Of a stretch of 64,000 bases of DNA, positions 15,287 to 23,916 are shown piece after piece (position 1 is the first letter of the stretch; each line of letters opens with the position of its first letter). Source of the DNA: Arthrobacter sp. cf158 (GTDB lineage Bacteria > Actinomycetota > Actinomycetes > Actinomycetales > Micrococcaceae). The notes under the pieces were generated by a model. The model ran no database searches and was not told where the DNA came from. It was given only the letters and a program-made list of their open reading frames with translations. A program made the translations under genes and the position numbers. The DNA lies in contig NZ_FNNR01000001.1 of assembly GCF_900106835.1 (NCBI RefSeq), positions 99,182 to 163,181 of the forward strand, read 5' to 3'.

Positions 15287-16798
15287 ATGCGCGCGAGTGT
15301 TGGGAAACGTGGACCAATTGGCAAGGCCGCGAGAATGATGCTGGCTGTGGCCTTGGCCGGTGCCTTGGCTCTCCAGTTCGCCCCACCTGGATCGGCTGAT
15401 GCGGAGCCGTCAGTGCCTCCGGGTGAGCCGGCAGCAACGGCCAGCCCGACTCCGAGTGCAAGCCCGACTCCGAGTGCAAGCCCGACTCCGAGTGCGGACC
15501 CGTCCACGAGCGCCAACGCTTCCCCGGACGCGGACTCGACTCCGAGTGCAAGCCCGTCCCCGAGTGCGGACCCGGCGCCGAGCGCCGACGAGACTCCGGC
15601 CGCGGAACCGGCGCCGAGTGCAAGCCCTGCGGCAACGCAGCCTCCCGCCGCGCAACTACCCGTCACTGATCCGCTGGCCACCGTGGAAGCCGTTGATCCA
15701 CTGGCCGTGCGGTCCTATGTGGACAGGGGTTACCTCACCAAGGCGTACGACGCGCCGTTGGTGATTTCCGGAGGAACTGCACCGTACACCGCCACTGTCA
15801 GTGACGTCCCGCCAGGTCTGACATTCGACCCCGCGAGCCTCAGGTTCACCGGCATGCCCACGCAAGAGGGCTACTTCCGCATGCAGGTGACGGTGCTGGA
15901 CTCCTCGGAACCCGCGCAATCAGCGGCCCAGGAGGTCGCCGTGGACTTCTACGACTACGCACCTCCACAATTCAGAACCGTGACAGGCACGGAGAAGTTC
16001 ACTGACGGCGTCGTTGGAGCCTGGTACAGCGAGAGCATCTTGGTCTGGACAGTGGGTGGCCAGCCATACAGCACGGCTGTGGTTTCAGGTGCTCTTCCGC
16101 CGGGGATGTCGTGGGGGCAGAACGCCGCTTCCGGCACTCCGACTGCCGCGGGAACGTACAAATTCACTGTGCGGTTCTCAGATTCCTATGAATCCACCGA
16201 TGCGGAGTTTACGTTGACTGTTCGGGCTTCGAGGCCACAGACAACGGGCTTCGCCGTGCCGGCCGCAGTGCTGGGTGAGCCGTATTCTGCGAAGATCGCC
16301 TCTGTCACCGGAGGCGTGGCACCCTATCGCTTCTGGTGGGCGACGCCGCGCCATATGGCCGGCAGCCTGTGGTGGCATGATCCGGGACCGGACGGGCTCA
16401 CCATCGACGCCAATGGTGTGTTGCAAGGTACCCCCACCCGTGCCGGAAGTTTCCAGATCTGGGTGTACTTCAGTGACTCGGGCTTGTACAACCAAGGAAT
16501 CTTCACCACCGTGGTGACCGTTCTCCCAACCCGGCCACCCGTGGTCGAACAGCCGCCGGCCGTGGTGGATCCGCCTCCTGCTGTCGACGTGGCGGCACCT
16601 CCAGCGGCGGCACCTCCAGCGGCGGTGACTCCGGCCGGGACGTTGGCGTCGACGTCGGGCGTTGAACTCGCGGCCACCGGGCTGCAGTCCGGAAGCCTTC
16701 CCACCATCATGTGGTCCGTGGCGGGCCTCTTCACGCTCGGAGCGGCGTTGACCGCAGCGGGCCGCCGACGGTTTGGGGGCGGGCGGAGCAGCGCCTGA
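15287..16798 (+). CDS. LAATG-anchored cell-wall protein with Ig-like repeats and a Ser/Pro/Ala stalk
   Basis: 503-residue surface protein. The ATG at 15287 has GGGGGAAGGA 5 nt upstream and starts a signal peptide (ARMMLAVALAGALALQF). Next comes a low-complexity stalk of SPTPSA-type repeats (about residues 50-125). Three Ig-like modules of the putative-Ig (He_PIG) kind follow, marked by GGTAPYTATV and LPPGMSW-like PPGLTF/PPGM turns with GTPT. A Pro/Ala/Val-rich spacer leads to the sorting signal LAATG, then a hydrophobic segment and GRRRFGGG. LAxTG is the motif of class E sortases, so covalent anchoring to peptidoglycan is likely. The exosortase at 5683 is not expected to act on it. Confidence 0.85.
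   Translation: MRASVGKRGPIGKAARMMLAVALAGALALQFAPPGSADAEPSVPPGEPAATASPTPSASPTPSASPTPSADPSTSANASPDADSTPSASPSPSADPAPSADETPAAEPAPSASPAATQPPAAQLPVTDPLATVEAVDPLAVRSYVDRGYLTKAYDAPLVISGGTAPYTATVSDVPPGLTFDPASLRFTGMPTQEGYFRMQVTVLDSSEPAQSAAQEVAVDFYDYAPPQFRTVTGTEKFTDGVVGAWYSESILVWTVGGQPYSTAVVSGALPPGMSWGQNAASGTPTAAGTYKFTVRFSDSYESTDAEFTLTVRASRPQTTGFAVPAAVLGEPYSAKIASVTGGVAPYRFWWATPRHMAGSLWWHDPGPDGLTIDANGVLQGTPTRAGSFQIWVYFSDSGLYNQGIFTTVVTVLPTRPPVVEQPPAVVDPPPAVDVAAPPAAAPPAAVTPAGTLASTSGVELAATGLQSGSLPTIMWSVAGLFTLGAALTAAGRRRFGGGRSSA
15443..15496 (+). repeat. Three tandem 18-bp repeats encoding SPTPSA
   Basis: The unit AGCCCGACTCCGAGTGCA occurs at 15443-15460, 15461-15478 and, with one change, 15479-15496. Degenerate copies continue to about 15622. 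The 18-bp unit keeps the reading frame, so copy-number change would lengthen or shorten the stalk of the wall protein. Confidence 0.85.
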
Positions 16799-16802
16799 CG
16801 GG

Positions 16803-16815
16803 CATAATGGGTGGC
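16803..16815 (+). promoter_or_regulatory. Leaderless-type -10 box before the lipoprotein gene
   Basis: CATAAT at 16803-16808 lies 7 nt before the ATG at 16816 and only 4 bp after the wall-protein stop. No ribosome-binding site precedes the ATG. Confidence 0.4.
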
Positions 16816-17496
16816 ATGCGACGGACTATGTTGGGGATTCTTGCCGCCTTGCTTCTGATGGTGGCTACTGGGTGCTCCTTCGCCACCAAGGATCCGGACT
16901 ACGTTCCACCGGCGCCGTTGCCGCCCTTGGAACAGCTTCAACAGGTTCCGGTCACGGAGCAGACCACCCTGTCTGCGGGCGAGGATGTCACCGCGTTCGT
17001 CACTGAAGACCGGAACATCGTGTGTGCCATGACGTCCTCCAAGGGTGGCCACCTCAACCTGCCTTATGAGGCCAACTCATACTCGGATGCGGCCAACAAC
17101 AAATTCGCCGTTGTTCCGGTGGTGCACTGCGAACTGGCCAAATACGCCACACCGGACCCGGCTGACATCGCCGATGACTGCGCAGGCACCGGGCTGGGTT
17201 ATCTCGGCGGTACCGTGCTCCTGTCCCCGGACAAGGCGGTGTACGGCGCATGTCGTTCCGGCGTAACACAAATGGAGTCCGAGTTCGGGCCCAAGGGCAG
17301 CAAAAACGGGCCCATCGCCAAGTTGCGTCAGTTGGCCGACGGGCAGAACATCGAACGGAACGGACTCCGGTGCTCGGCGTACAACGGCGGGGTCGCCTGC
17401 GGAAACGTCTCGGGTGGCGTGGCGTTCTTCGTGACGCGGGATGGGTACCAGTTGATTTCCGACGGCGGCAAAACGGTCCGCGGGACACTGAAGTAA
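16816..17496 (+). CDS. Small secreted lipoprotein resembling DUF6636 proteins
   Basis: 226-residue protein with a lipoprotein-type N-terminus (MRRTMLGILAALLLMVATGC, Cys20). The mature part has paired cysteines in a pattern I associate with DUF6636: NIVCAMTS, VVHCELAKY, then DDCAGTGLGYL, YGACRSGV, and the end RCSAYNGGVACGNVSGG followed by GYQLISDG. No enzymatic motif is visible. The ATG at 16816 is preferred because of the -10 box 7 nt upstream. It lies 17 bp after the wall-protein stop and is followed by an intrinsic terminator. The function is unknown. Confidence 0.75.
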   Translation: MRRTMLGILAALLLMVATGCSFATKDPDYVPPAPLPPLEQLQQVPVTEQTTLSAGEDVTAFVTEDRNIVCAMTSSKGGHLNLPYEANSYSDAANNKFAVVPVVHCELAKYATPDPADIADDCAGTGLGYLGGTVLLSPDKAVYGACRSGVTQMESEFGPKGSKNGPIAKLRQLADGQNIERNGLRCSAYNGGVACGNVSGGVAFFVTRDGYQLISDGGKTVRGTLK

Positions 17497-17533
17497 CCCT
17501 CCTGGCGGGCCTTCAGCAGACGTCGAACAGCCC

Positions 17534-17559
17534 AAAAACCGCGTCAGTATGCGGTTTTT
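17534..17559. terminator. Intrinsic terminator between the lipoprotein gene and sucC
   Basis: AAAAACCGC (17534-17542) pairs with GCGGTTTTT (17551-17559) across eight bases, giving A-tract and T-tract ends so it can act in both directions. The remaining 211 bp before sucC (17560-17770) hold AT-richer sequence, probably the sucC promoter, but no element is clear enough to name. Confidence 0.8.
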
Positions 17560-17770
17560 CTACATCCGATAGAAGTGTAAGGTTACTCACTTAACGGGTA
17601 GTGTGTAGCTGGCGGGACTCCTCAAAGGGCTAAAGTTCCGAGAGGACCTTACGCAATGTGACCGGCTTCAATCCCGGTTATTCACCGCGTACTTTCCGCA
17701 GCTGGCTATCGCGGTCATCGCGGTTCCCGGCTGAACAGAAAACTACTTCGACGTAGAAGGACACTAAACC

Positions 17771-18940
17771 GTGGACCTGTTTGAATATCAGGCGCGCGAT
17801 ATGTTCGAGGCGCACGGTGTACCCGTGCTCGCCGGCATCGTGGCGCACACTCCTGAAGAAGCAAAGGCAGCTGCCGAGAAGATCGGCGGCGTAACTGTCG
17901 TCAAGGCACAGGTTAAGGTTGGTGGCCGCGGCAAGGCTGGCGGCGTCAAGGTTGCCAAGTCTGCCGAAGAGGCACTTGAGCACTCCACCAACATCCTGGG
18001 CATGGACATCAAGGGCCACACCGTCAACAAGGTGATGATCGCCCAGGGTGCTGACATCGCCGAGGAATTCTACTTCTCGGTCCTCCTGGACCGCGCAAAC
18101 CGCAACTACCTGGCCATGTGCTCGGTAGAGGGCGGCATGGAAATCGAACAGCTTGCTGTGGAGCGTCCCGAGGCCCTGGCCAAGATCGCCATCGACCCCG
18201 CTGTGGGCATCGACCAGGCCAAGGCTGACGAGATCGTCGCAGCTGCAGGTTTTGCTGAAGAACTGCGCGGCAAAGTGGCCGACGTCATTCTGAAGCTCTG
18301 GGATGTCTTCAAGAAGGAAGACGCAACCCTGGTTGAGGTCAACCCGCTGGTCCGTACCGGCGCAGGCGACATCGTTGCCCTGGACGGCAAGGTTTCCCTG
18401 GACGAGAACGCTGACTTCCGCCACGTGCACCACTCCACGCTGGAGGACAAGGACGCAGCTGACCCGCTGGAGGCCAAGGCCAAGGCCCAGGACCTCAACT
18501 ACGTCAAGCTGGACGGCGAAGTAGGCATCATCGGCAACGGCGCCGGTCTTGTGATGTCCACCCTCGACGTCGTTGCTTACGCCGGCGAAAACCACGGCAA
18601 CGTCAAGCCCGCCAACTTCCTGGACATCGGCGGTGGAGCTTCCGCTGAGGTCATGGCCAACGGCCTCGACGTCATCCTGGGCGACTCCCAGGTCAAGAGC
18701 GTGTTCGTGAACGTCTTCGGTGGCATCACCGCGTGTGACGCCGTGGCCAAGGGCATCGTCGGTGCACTGGCTGAGCTCGGTTCCTCCGCGAACAAGCCGC
18801 TGGTAGTTCGCCTCGACGGCAACAACGTTGAGGAAGGCCGCCGCATCCTGACCGAGGCCAACCACCCGCTGGTTACCCTGGCCGCCACCATGGACGAGGG
18901 CGCCGACAAGGCCGCCGAGCTCGCCAACGCAGCTAAGTAA
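17771..18940 (+). CDS. sucC: Succinyl-CoA synthetase (ADP-forming) beta subunit
   Basis: 389-residue ATP-grasp subunit of the TCA-cycle enzyme that converts succinyl-CoA to succinate with formation of ATP. The N-terminus [19 protein letters not shown] is diagnostic. The ATP-grasp part shows [16 protein letters not shown] and VEVNPLV, and the CoA-ligase part shows [13 protein letters not shown] preceded by VFVNVFGG. The start is GTG with GAAGGAC upstream. Length matches the family. It is followed after 12 bp by sucD, forming a two-gene operon. The 270-bp region before it contains a terminator for the preceding gene, so sucC has its own promoter. Confidence 0.97.
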   Translation: MDLFEYQARDMFEAHGVPVLAGIVAHTPEEAKAAAEKIGGVTVVKAQVKVGGRGKAGGVKVAKSAEEALEHSTNILGMDIKGHTVNKVMIAQGADIAEEFYFSVLLDRANRNYLAMCSVEGGMEIEQLAVERPEALAKIAIDPAVGIDQAKADEIVAAAGFAEELRGKVADVILKLWDVFKKEDATLVEVNPLVRTGAGDIVALDGKVSLDENADFRHVHHSTLEDKDAADPLEAKAKAQDLNYVKLDGEVGIIGNGAGLVMSTLDVVAYAGENHGNVKPANFLDIGGGASAEVMANGLDVILGDSQVKSVFVNVFGGITACDAVAKGIVGALAELGSSANKPLVVRLDGNNVEEGRRILTEANHPLVTLAATMDEGADKAAELANAAK

Positions 18941-18952
18941 AGGGACGCGACA

Positions 18953-19855
18953 ATGTCTATCTACCTCAACAAGGACTCCAAAGTCATCGTTCAGGGCATC
19001 ACCGGCGGCGAGGGCACCAAGCACACCGCACTGATGCTCAAGGCCGGCACCAACATTGTTGGTGGCGTCAACGCCCGCAAGGCCGGCACCACGGTCCTGC
19101 ACGGGGACAAGGAAATCAACGTCTTTGGCACCGTCAAGGAAGCCATTGCCGAAACCGGCGCCGACGTCTCCATCGTCTTCGTTCCGCCGGCATTCACCAA
19201 GGACGCCGTTGTTGAAGCCATCGAAGCCGGCATCGGCCTCGTAGTGGTCATCACCGAAGGCGTTCCGGTTCAGGACTCCGCCGAATTCTGGGCACTCGCC
19301 CAGTCCAAGGTGGACGCTGACGGCAAGCAGATCACCCGCATCATCGGACCGAACTGCCCCGGCATCATCACCCCCGGCGAAGCCCTGGTTGGCATCACCC
19401 CGGCGAACATCACGGGCAAGGGCCCCATCGGCCTGGTGTCCAAGTCCGGTACCTTGACCTACCAGATGATGTACGAACTCCGCGACCTCGGTTTCTCCAC
19501 CGCGATCGGCATCGGTGGCGACCCCATCATCGGCACCACCCACATCGACGCCCTGGCTGCGTTCGAGGCCGACCCCGAGACCAAGGCAATTGTCATGATC
19601 GGTGAAATTGGTGGCGACGCTGAAGAGCGCGCAGCCGACTTCATCAAGGCCAACGTCACCAAGCCGGTTGTTGGCTACGTTGCCGGCTTCACCGCTCCCG
19701 AAGGCAAGACCATGGGCCACGCCGGCGCCATCGTCTCCGGCTCCGCGGGCACGGCACAGGCCAAGAAGGAAGCTCTCGAAGCTGCAGGCGTGAAGGTCGG
19801 CAAGACGCCGTCCGAAACCGCCAAGCTGCTGCGCGAAGTTTTCGCGACGCTCTAG
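18953..19855 (+). CDS. sucD: Succinyl-CoA synthetase (ADP-forming) alpha subunit
   Basis: 300-residue alpha subunit. It contains the CoA-binding Rossmann part ([13 protein letters not shown]), the [12 protein letters not shown] loop, and the phosphohistidine loop [19 protein letters not shown] with His256 as the phosphorylated residue. It forms the active enzyme with SucC, encoded 12 bp upstream. A strong Shine-Dalgarno (AAGGGACG) precedes the ATG. A perfect hairpin terminator follows at 19882. Confidence 0.97.
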   Translation: MSIYLNKDSKVIVQGITGGEGTKHTALMLKAGTNIVGGVNARKAGTTVLHGDKEINVFGTVKEAIAETGADVSIVFVPPAFTKDAVVEAIEAGIGLVVVITEGVPVQDSAEFWALAQSKVDADGKQITRIIGPNCPGIITPGEALVGITPANITGKGPIGLVSKSGTLTYQMMYELRDLGFSTAIGIGGDPIIGTTHIDALAAFEADPETKAIVMIGEIGGDAEERAADFIKANVTKPVVGYVAGFTAPEGKTMGHAGAIVSGSAGTAQAKKEALEAAGVKVGKTPSETAKLLREVFATL

Positions 19856-19881
19856 CTTTTACAGCTAAACCACGACGCCGC

Positions 19882-19911
19882 CCCGTCACCTTCCCCACGG
19901 AAGGTGACGGG
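19882..19911. terminator. Intrinsic terminator after sucD
   Basis: CCCGTCACCTTCC (19882-19894) and GGAAGGTGACGGG (19899-19911) form a perfect 13-bp stem with a four-base loop, followed by a T-rich stretch. It lies between sucD and the convergent deacetylase gene. Confidence 0.88.
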
Positions 19912-19992
19912 CCGTCGTCGTTCTTTAAGCAGCTGACGCGGGCCGAAGAGTCTGGGGGAAAACTCCGACCCGCGCCAGGTTCATGGGGCTGG

Positions 19993-22926
19993 CTAGGCGA
20001 TGACTTTCATGGCCTGCCAGCCGGTGCCGAGGCTGATCGGCGGAACGTTGCTGAGCGCTCCGCCTCCCGATCCGGGATACAGCCACAAGGTGTCTCCGAT
20101 GCGGCCCACGACGTCGTTCTTGCCGTCGCCGTCAAGGTCCCGTGGCCCGGCCATCGCAGTCCGGGTTCCCCAGCCGGTCCCAATCTGCGTCCACTGCAGC
20201 CAGCCCCCGGAACCATTGCCCGGATATAGCCATAATGCGCCTGTGTCCGCGCGCCGCGCCAGTACATCTCCCTTGCCGTCACCATTGAAATCTCCGGTGC
20301 TGAAGATGGCGTTCATCACGTCCCAACCCCAGCCAACGGTGTAGGGAGTACGTTGTCCTCCGGTCCCGTTTCCTTCGTAGAGCCGGAGCTCGCCGTTACT
20401 GCGCCGGCCGATGAAATCGGGGATGCCGTCGCCGCTGAAGTCGCCGGGGGAGAAGAGTTGCGTCATGGTGCTCCAGCCTGTGCTGACCTGCTTCCGGGCC
20501 CCGAAGCTCCCTGCGCCGTCACCGGGGTAGAACCACAGGACGTCGCCGGCCCTGGCCAGGAGGTCAGGCTTGCCATCCTTGTTGAAATCGCCGGGAGTGA
20601 TGGTATCCGTGATGGTGGACCATGCCGGAGCGGCCAGGGCCAGCTGCCGTGGCAAGAGCCCACCTGAGCCGTTGCCCGGGTACAGGTACAAGTTCCCGGC
20701 GGTGTCAGCGGCCAGGACGTCAGCGCGTCCGTCACCGTTGAAGTCATGGGCCGACGGCGGTCCGGCTGCGGGCACGGTGTAGCTTTGGGTGCCCACAGGG
20801 GAGGTGTTGCCCGCAGTATCCACGCCGATGTACTTGAGCACCAGGGTGGAGCTTCCCATAACGATGGGGGATGCGGCGTCGTACTTGATATTGGTGGCTG
20901 ACTCGGTGGCCGTCGGCGTGCTGCCATTGGTGGTGTAGTAGATGGCGCCTGGCTCGTTGGCCGTCAGTGCGATGGTGGCACCGCTGGCCAGGGCCCGGCC
21001 GGTGGGGTTGGCCGTGACGGTGGGAGCCGTGGTGTCCGGCGGAACCGTGTACGTCTGCGTGACGACGTCGGAGGCGTTTCCGGCGGTGTCACGGGCGAAG
21101 TACTTCAACGTCATCGGGGCGGGGCCATTGAAGGGGATAGGCGCGCTGTACGCCAGGCCTGCTGTGAGCGGGTCAGTGCCGTCGGTGGTGTAACGGATCC
21201 CGGCAGGCTCATTGGCAGCCAAAGTGATGGTGGTGCCCGGCGCGTACTCGCCTCCCGGTGGAGTGGCTGTCACCACAGGTTTGGTGACATCCGGGCCGGT
21301 GGAGTACGTCTGGGTGACCACGGCCGAGCTGTTGCCGGCGCTGTCTACGGCGAAGTACTTCAGGGTCAGCGGGCCACTCAGCGTCAGCGGCGTGTTGTAT
21401 GTGCTGCTGGCCGTGGTGGGGGTGCTGCCGTTGGTTGTGTAGTAGATAGTGGCGGTCTCGTTGGACTTGAGGGTGACCGTCTGTCCCACGGCGTAGGTTC
21501 CTCCCGGAGGCGTGGGGGTGACCACGGGTGCCACGTTGTCCGTACCGAGGTAGGTCTCAAACTCCGCCAGACCGGCGTTGGTGGTCCCGGCGCTCACCGA
21601 CGTGATGGTGAACCGGACGGAGCTGACCGTCTTGGCGGGGAAGTTGATGGTGAGGCCGGACCCGTTGTTCGGGAGGGCTGGAACAGGGACAGTGCTTCCA
21701 TCGGAGAACTGAAGGGTCCCGCCGGTGACCTGATCGGTGAGGAGTGGCCGGTCAGAGAGAGTCACGGAGTTGATGGTCTTTGTAGGGGAGTAGCTGTATT
21801 GGATCCAGCTTCCGGCCTTCTCACCCGCGGTGACCCATTCCCGGGCCGCATCCATGGGGGCGCCCCAGAAGTAGCCGTCACGGGCCTTCTCCGGGCTTTG
21901 CGCCGCGGCCTTCTGCGACGACGCGGTCACCGTGGTTCCAGCGGACTTGGCGCCGTTGCCCGTCCACTCGATGGCCGTGATGTATTGCCGTTTGAGCCAT
22001 TCATCGTAGGGGGAATCCGGGCATCCTTCGCCCGGGCTGCTACAGATGTACATGTCAAAATCAGCGAACCGCACGAACGTGTCCACTTTCGTGGTCAGCT
22101 CGGCACCTGTGACGTTCTGCGGATACTCATCAATGACGTAGGCGTCGTATGCCAGCGAAGTGTGGGGGCCCGTGTAGCTGCGGGTTGCCAGTTGCGCAAA
22201 TTTGGCGGTGGCCCAGTGATCGCTGTGGTCGTACGGGTTGTTGAAGTTTCCGGTCCAGTCCTGGGTGCGGAAAGTGGTGGGCTGGAAGTTGGCCACCAGG
22301 CGGTTCAACGCCGTTTGAAACTGGGATTTGGTGAACGTGGCAGCATTGTCCACCGGCCTGATGGAAGAGAGCCGCCCATCCCAAAGTTTCAGGATGCTCT
22401 GGTCGTTGTAGGCCGCGCTGCCGTCACCGTCGGGGAAGCCATCCGGGAGCCGCATGAACACCACGGAGATATTGGGCGCCCCGTTCAGCGTCTGCATGGT
22501 CAGGGGCCTGTTGGGCACCCCGGCGTCCGAGGTTGTCCATGAGTCCGCTACGCCCGCCATTTTCGAATAGCTGGCCCTAATACCGGCTTCAAGACCCCTC
22601 CAATACGACGCTCCCTCGCCTGCCTCGCCGGCTGTGGTGAACACGGTTTGGACGCACCGCTTGGCTTGGATGTCCCTCATGAAATCCGGGCTCAGGAAGA
22701 GCAGGTCGTCATCCGTGTGGGCAACTATCTGCAATGCTCCGCCCGTACCAGCACACGGCGGAACAGCAGCGGCCGCTGGAGACGCAGTGCCCAGGACTAA
22801 GCCACCCACAACCAAAGCAGGCCCCAAGAGCAGGCTGATCAGGCGTTGCGTGAAGGAACGGGGGGTGAAAGAACGGGGCCGGCTATCCGGACGAAAGGGA
22901 CGACTGACGTATTTTGGACGGTCCAC
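19993..22926 (-). CDS. Secreted PIG-L deacetylase with chitobiase-C and FG-GAP repeats
   Basis: 977-residue exported protein. The GTG at 22926 is preferred to the ATG two codons upstream because AAAGGAG is 7 nt from the GTG and only 1 nt from the ATG. A basic N-terminus and signal peptide end at AAAA-VPP. The PIG-L/LmbE domain shows AHTDDDLLFLSP and the second metal site HSDHWAT, as in zinc-dependent N-acetylglucosamine deacetylases. A discoidin-like beta domain follows (about 330-450), then three chitobiase-C-type Ig repeats (YYTTNGSTPTT, RYTTDGTDPLT, YYTTNGSTPTA). Last come four or five FG-GAP/VCBS repeats (DFNGDGRADVL, GDFNKDGKPDLL). The likely target is an extracellular amino-sugar polymer or glycolipid. 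Confidence 0.88.
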   Translation of the reverse strand: MDRPKYVSRPFRPDSRPRSFTPRSFTQRLISLLLGPALVVGGLVLGTASPAAAAVPPCAGTGGALQIVAHTDDDLLFLSPDFMRDIQAKRCVQTVFTTAGEAGEGASYWRGLEAGIRASYSKMAGVADSWTTSDAGVPNRPLTMQTLNGAPNISVVFMRLPDGFPDGDGSAAYNDQSILKLWDGRLSSIRPVDNAATFTKSQFQTALNRLVANFQPTTFRTQDWTGNFNNPYDHSDHWATAKFAQLATRSYTGPHTSLAYDAYVIDEYPQNVTGAELTTKVDTFVRFADFDMYICSSPGEGCPDSPYDEWLKRQYITAIEWTGNGAKSAGTTVTASSQKAAAQSPEKARDGYFWGAPMDAAREWVTAGEKAGSWIQYSYSPTKTINSVTLSDRPLLTDQVTGGTLQFSDGSTVPVPALPNNGSGLTINFPAKTVSSVRFTITSVSAGTTNAGLAEFETYLGTDNVAPVVTPTPPGGTYAVGQTVTLKSNETATIYYTTNGSTPTTASSTYNTPLTLSGPLTLKYFAVDSAGNSSAVVTQTYSTGPDVTKPVVTATPPGGEYAPGTTITLAANEPAGIRYTTDGTDPLTAGLAYSAPIPFNGPAPMTLKYFARDTAGNASDVVTQTYTVPPDTTAPTVTANPTGRALASGATIALTANEPGAIYYTTNGSTPTATESATNIKYDAASPIVMGSSTLVLKYIGVDTAGNTSPVGTQSYTVPAAGPPSAHDFNGDGRADVLAADTAGNLYLYPGNGSGGLLPRQLALAAPAWSTITDTITPGDFNKDGKPDLLARAGDVLWFYPGDGAGSFGARKQVSTGWSTMTQLFSPGDFSGDGIPDFIGRRSNGELRLYEGNGTGGQRTPYTVGWGWDVMNAIFSTGDFNGDGKGDVLARRADTGALWLYPGNGSGGWLQWTQIGTGWGTRTAMAGPRDLDGDGKNDVVGRIGDTLWLYPGSGGGALSNVPPISLGTGWQAMKVIA

Positions 22927-23054
22927 AACCATGCTCCTTTGAGCAGATGTTGGGCCCCCCAGCCGGCAAACTTACGACGCCCCCAGGACGTCATTTCGAA
23001 TGAAATTAGGCTCTTGCCGAGCTTTCGATGGAACGGAAAGCGATGCAGTGAGCG

Positions 23055-23846
23055 CTACTGTACTCCTTCGGGCCGGGCCTGGGTAGGGTTCCGGCACACG
23101 TCTACGAAGTTCCTGAAGGGCATCAACCGATCAGCGTCGGGAAGCTGGGACGCCTCAGGGTGCCATTGCACAGAAACGACCCACCGTGAGGGGTCTTCCA
23201 AGGCCTCCACTGTTCCGTCGTCGGCAACGGCTGTCACCAGGAGGCCCTCGCCCACACGGTCCACCGCCTGATGGTGTCCCGAGGCGATCTTCACGGTGGT
23301 GGCCCCTGCGGAACCGTACAGTGCCGCGGCCTTGGAACCAGCACTGACCAATACGTCGTGCCACGCCCATTCGCTGGCGGCAGGATCTTGCGGGTCCAAG
23401 CCATTGTGGTTCACTGTGGACGGCGCCATGTCCTGGAAGAGCGTTCCGCCGTACAGCACATTCAACAACTGATGGCCACGGCAGACACCCAACAGCGGCA
23501 GCCCGGCGTCGATGGTCGCCCGGGCCACATCCATGTCCAGATGGTCCTGCTCGGGGTTCACGTCGTAAAGGGACTCGTCGGGATCCTGTCCATAAAGGCG
23601 GGGATTGATATCGCCCCCACCCGGCAGCAACACGCCGTCCAGCCTTTCCATCTCTTTGGCCAGCCGACCGGCACTGTCCGCCGAAACCGGGGTCAGCAGT
23701 ACCGGATCCGCACCCGCCTCGCGCAGCAGGTCCACGATGAACGTGAAGAGCTGGTTGGCCTCGCCCACGCGGGCATCCGGGGTGTCCGAACTGCTCAGAC
23801 GGACGGGAACGCCAACACGTGGCCGAACATCTTTGGGGCTCTTCAT
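23055..23846 (-). CDS. Class I glutamine amidotransferase-like gamma-glutamyl hydrolase
   Basis: 263-residue peptidase C26-type enzyme, like gamma-glutamyl-GABA hydrolase PuuD. The oxyanion region LLPGGGDINPRLYG, the nucleophile Cys in LLGVCRGHQLLNV, the GHHQAVD segment and the His-Glu pair in QWHPEAS are all present. It acts in the cytoplasm on gamma-glutamyl amides. The gene is divergent from the LOG-family gene (70 bp between starts) and followed at a 128-bp distance by the deacetylase gene on the same strand. No other putrescine-pathway genes are adjacent, so the exact substrate is open. Confidence 0.88.
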   Translation of the reverse strand: MKSPKDVRPRVGVPVRLSSSDTPDARVGEANQLFTFIVDLLREAGADPVLLTPVSADSAGRLAKEMERLDGVLLPGGGDINPRLYGQDPDESLYDVNPEQDHLDMDVARATIDAGLPLLGVCRGHQLLNVLYGGTLFQDMAPSTVNHNGLDPQDPAASEWAWHDVLVSAGSKAAALYGSAGATTVKIASGHHQAVDRVGEGLLVTAVADDGTVEALEDPSRWVVSVQWHPEASQLPDADRLMPFRNFVDVCRNPTQARPEGVQ

Positions 23847-23904
23847 GCTTCATGATGCACCTGAATGCACCGCCGTGCGCAAACGGGTGGTCATAGTCCC
23901 GCAC

Positions 23905-23916
23905 TACGCTGAAACC
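23905..23916 (+). promoter_or_regulatory. Leaderless-type -10 box of the LOG-family gene
   Basis: TACGCT at 23905-23910 is 6 nt before the ATG at 23917, the same spacing as at 263 and 49261. No Shine-Dalgarno precedes this ATG. Confidence 0.45.

Noticed and set aside
17678-19720. 680-codon open frame on the minus strand opposite sucC and sucD
   Set aside because: It is the mirror of two highly conserved genes whose codon bias leaves the antisense frame open. It is Val/Gly/Asp-rich with no domain or ribosome-binding site.
22930-22932. ATG start for the PIG-L protein
   Set aside because: Only 1 nt separates it from AAAGGAG. The GTG two codons later has a 7-nt spacing.
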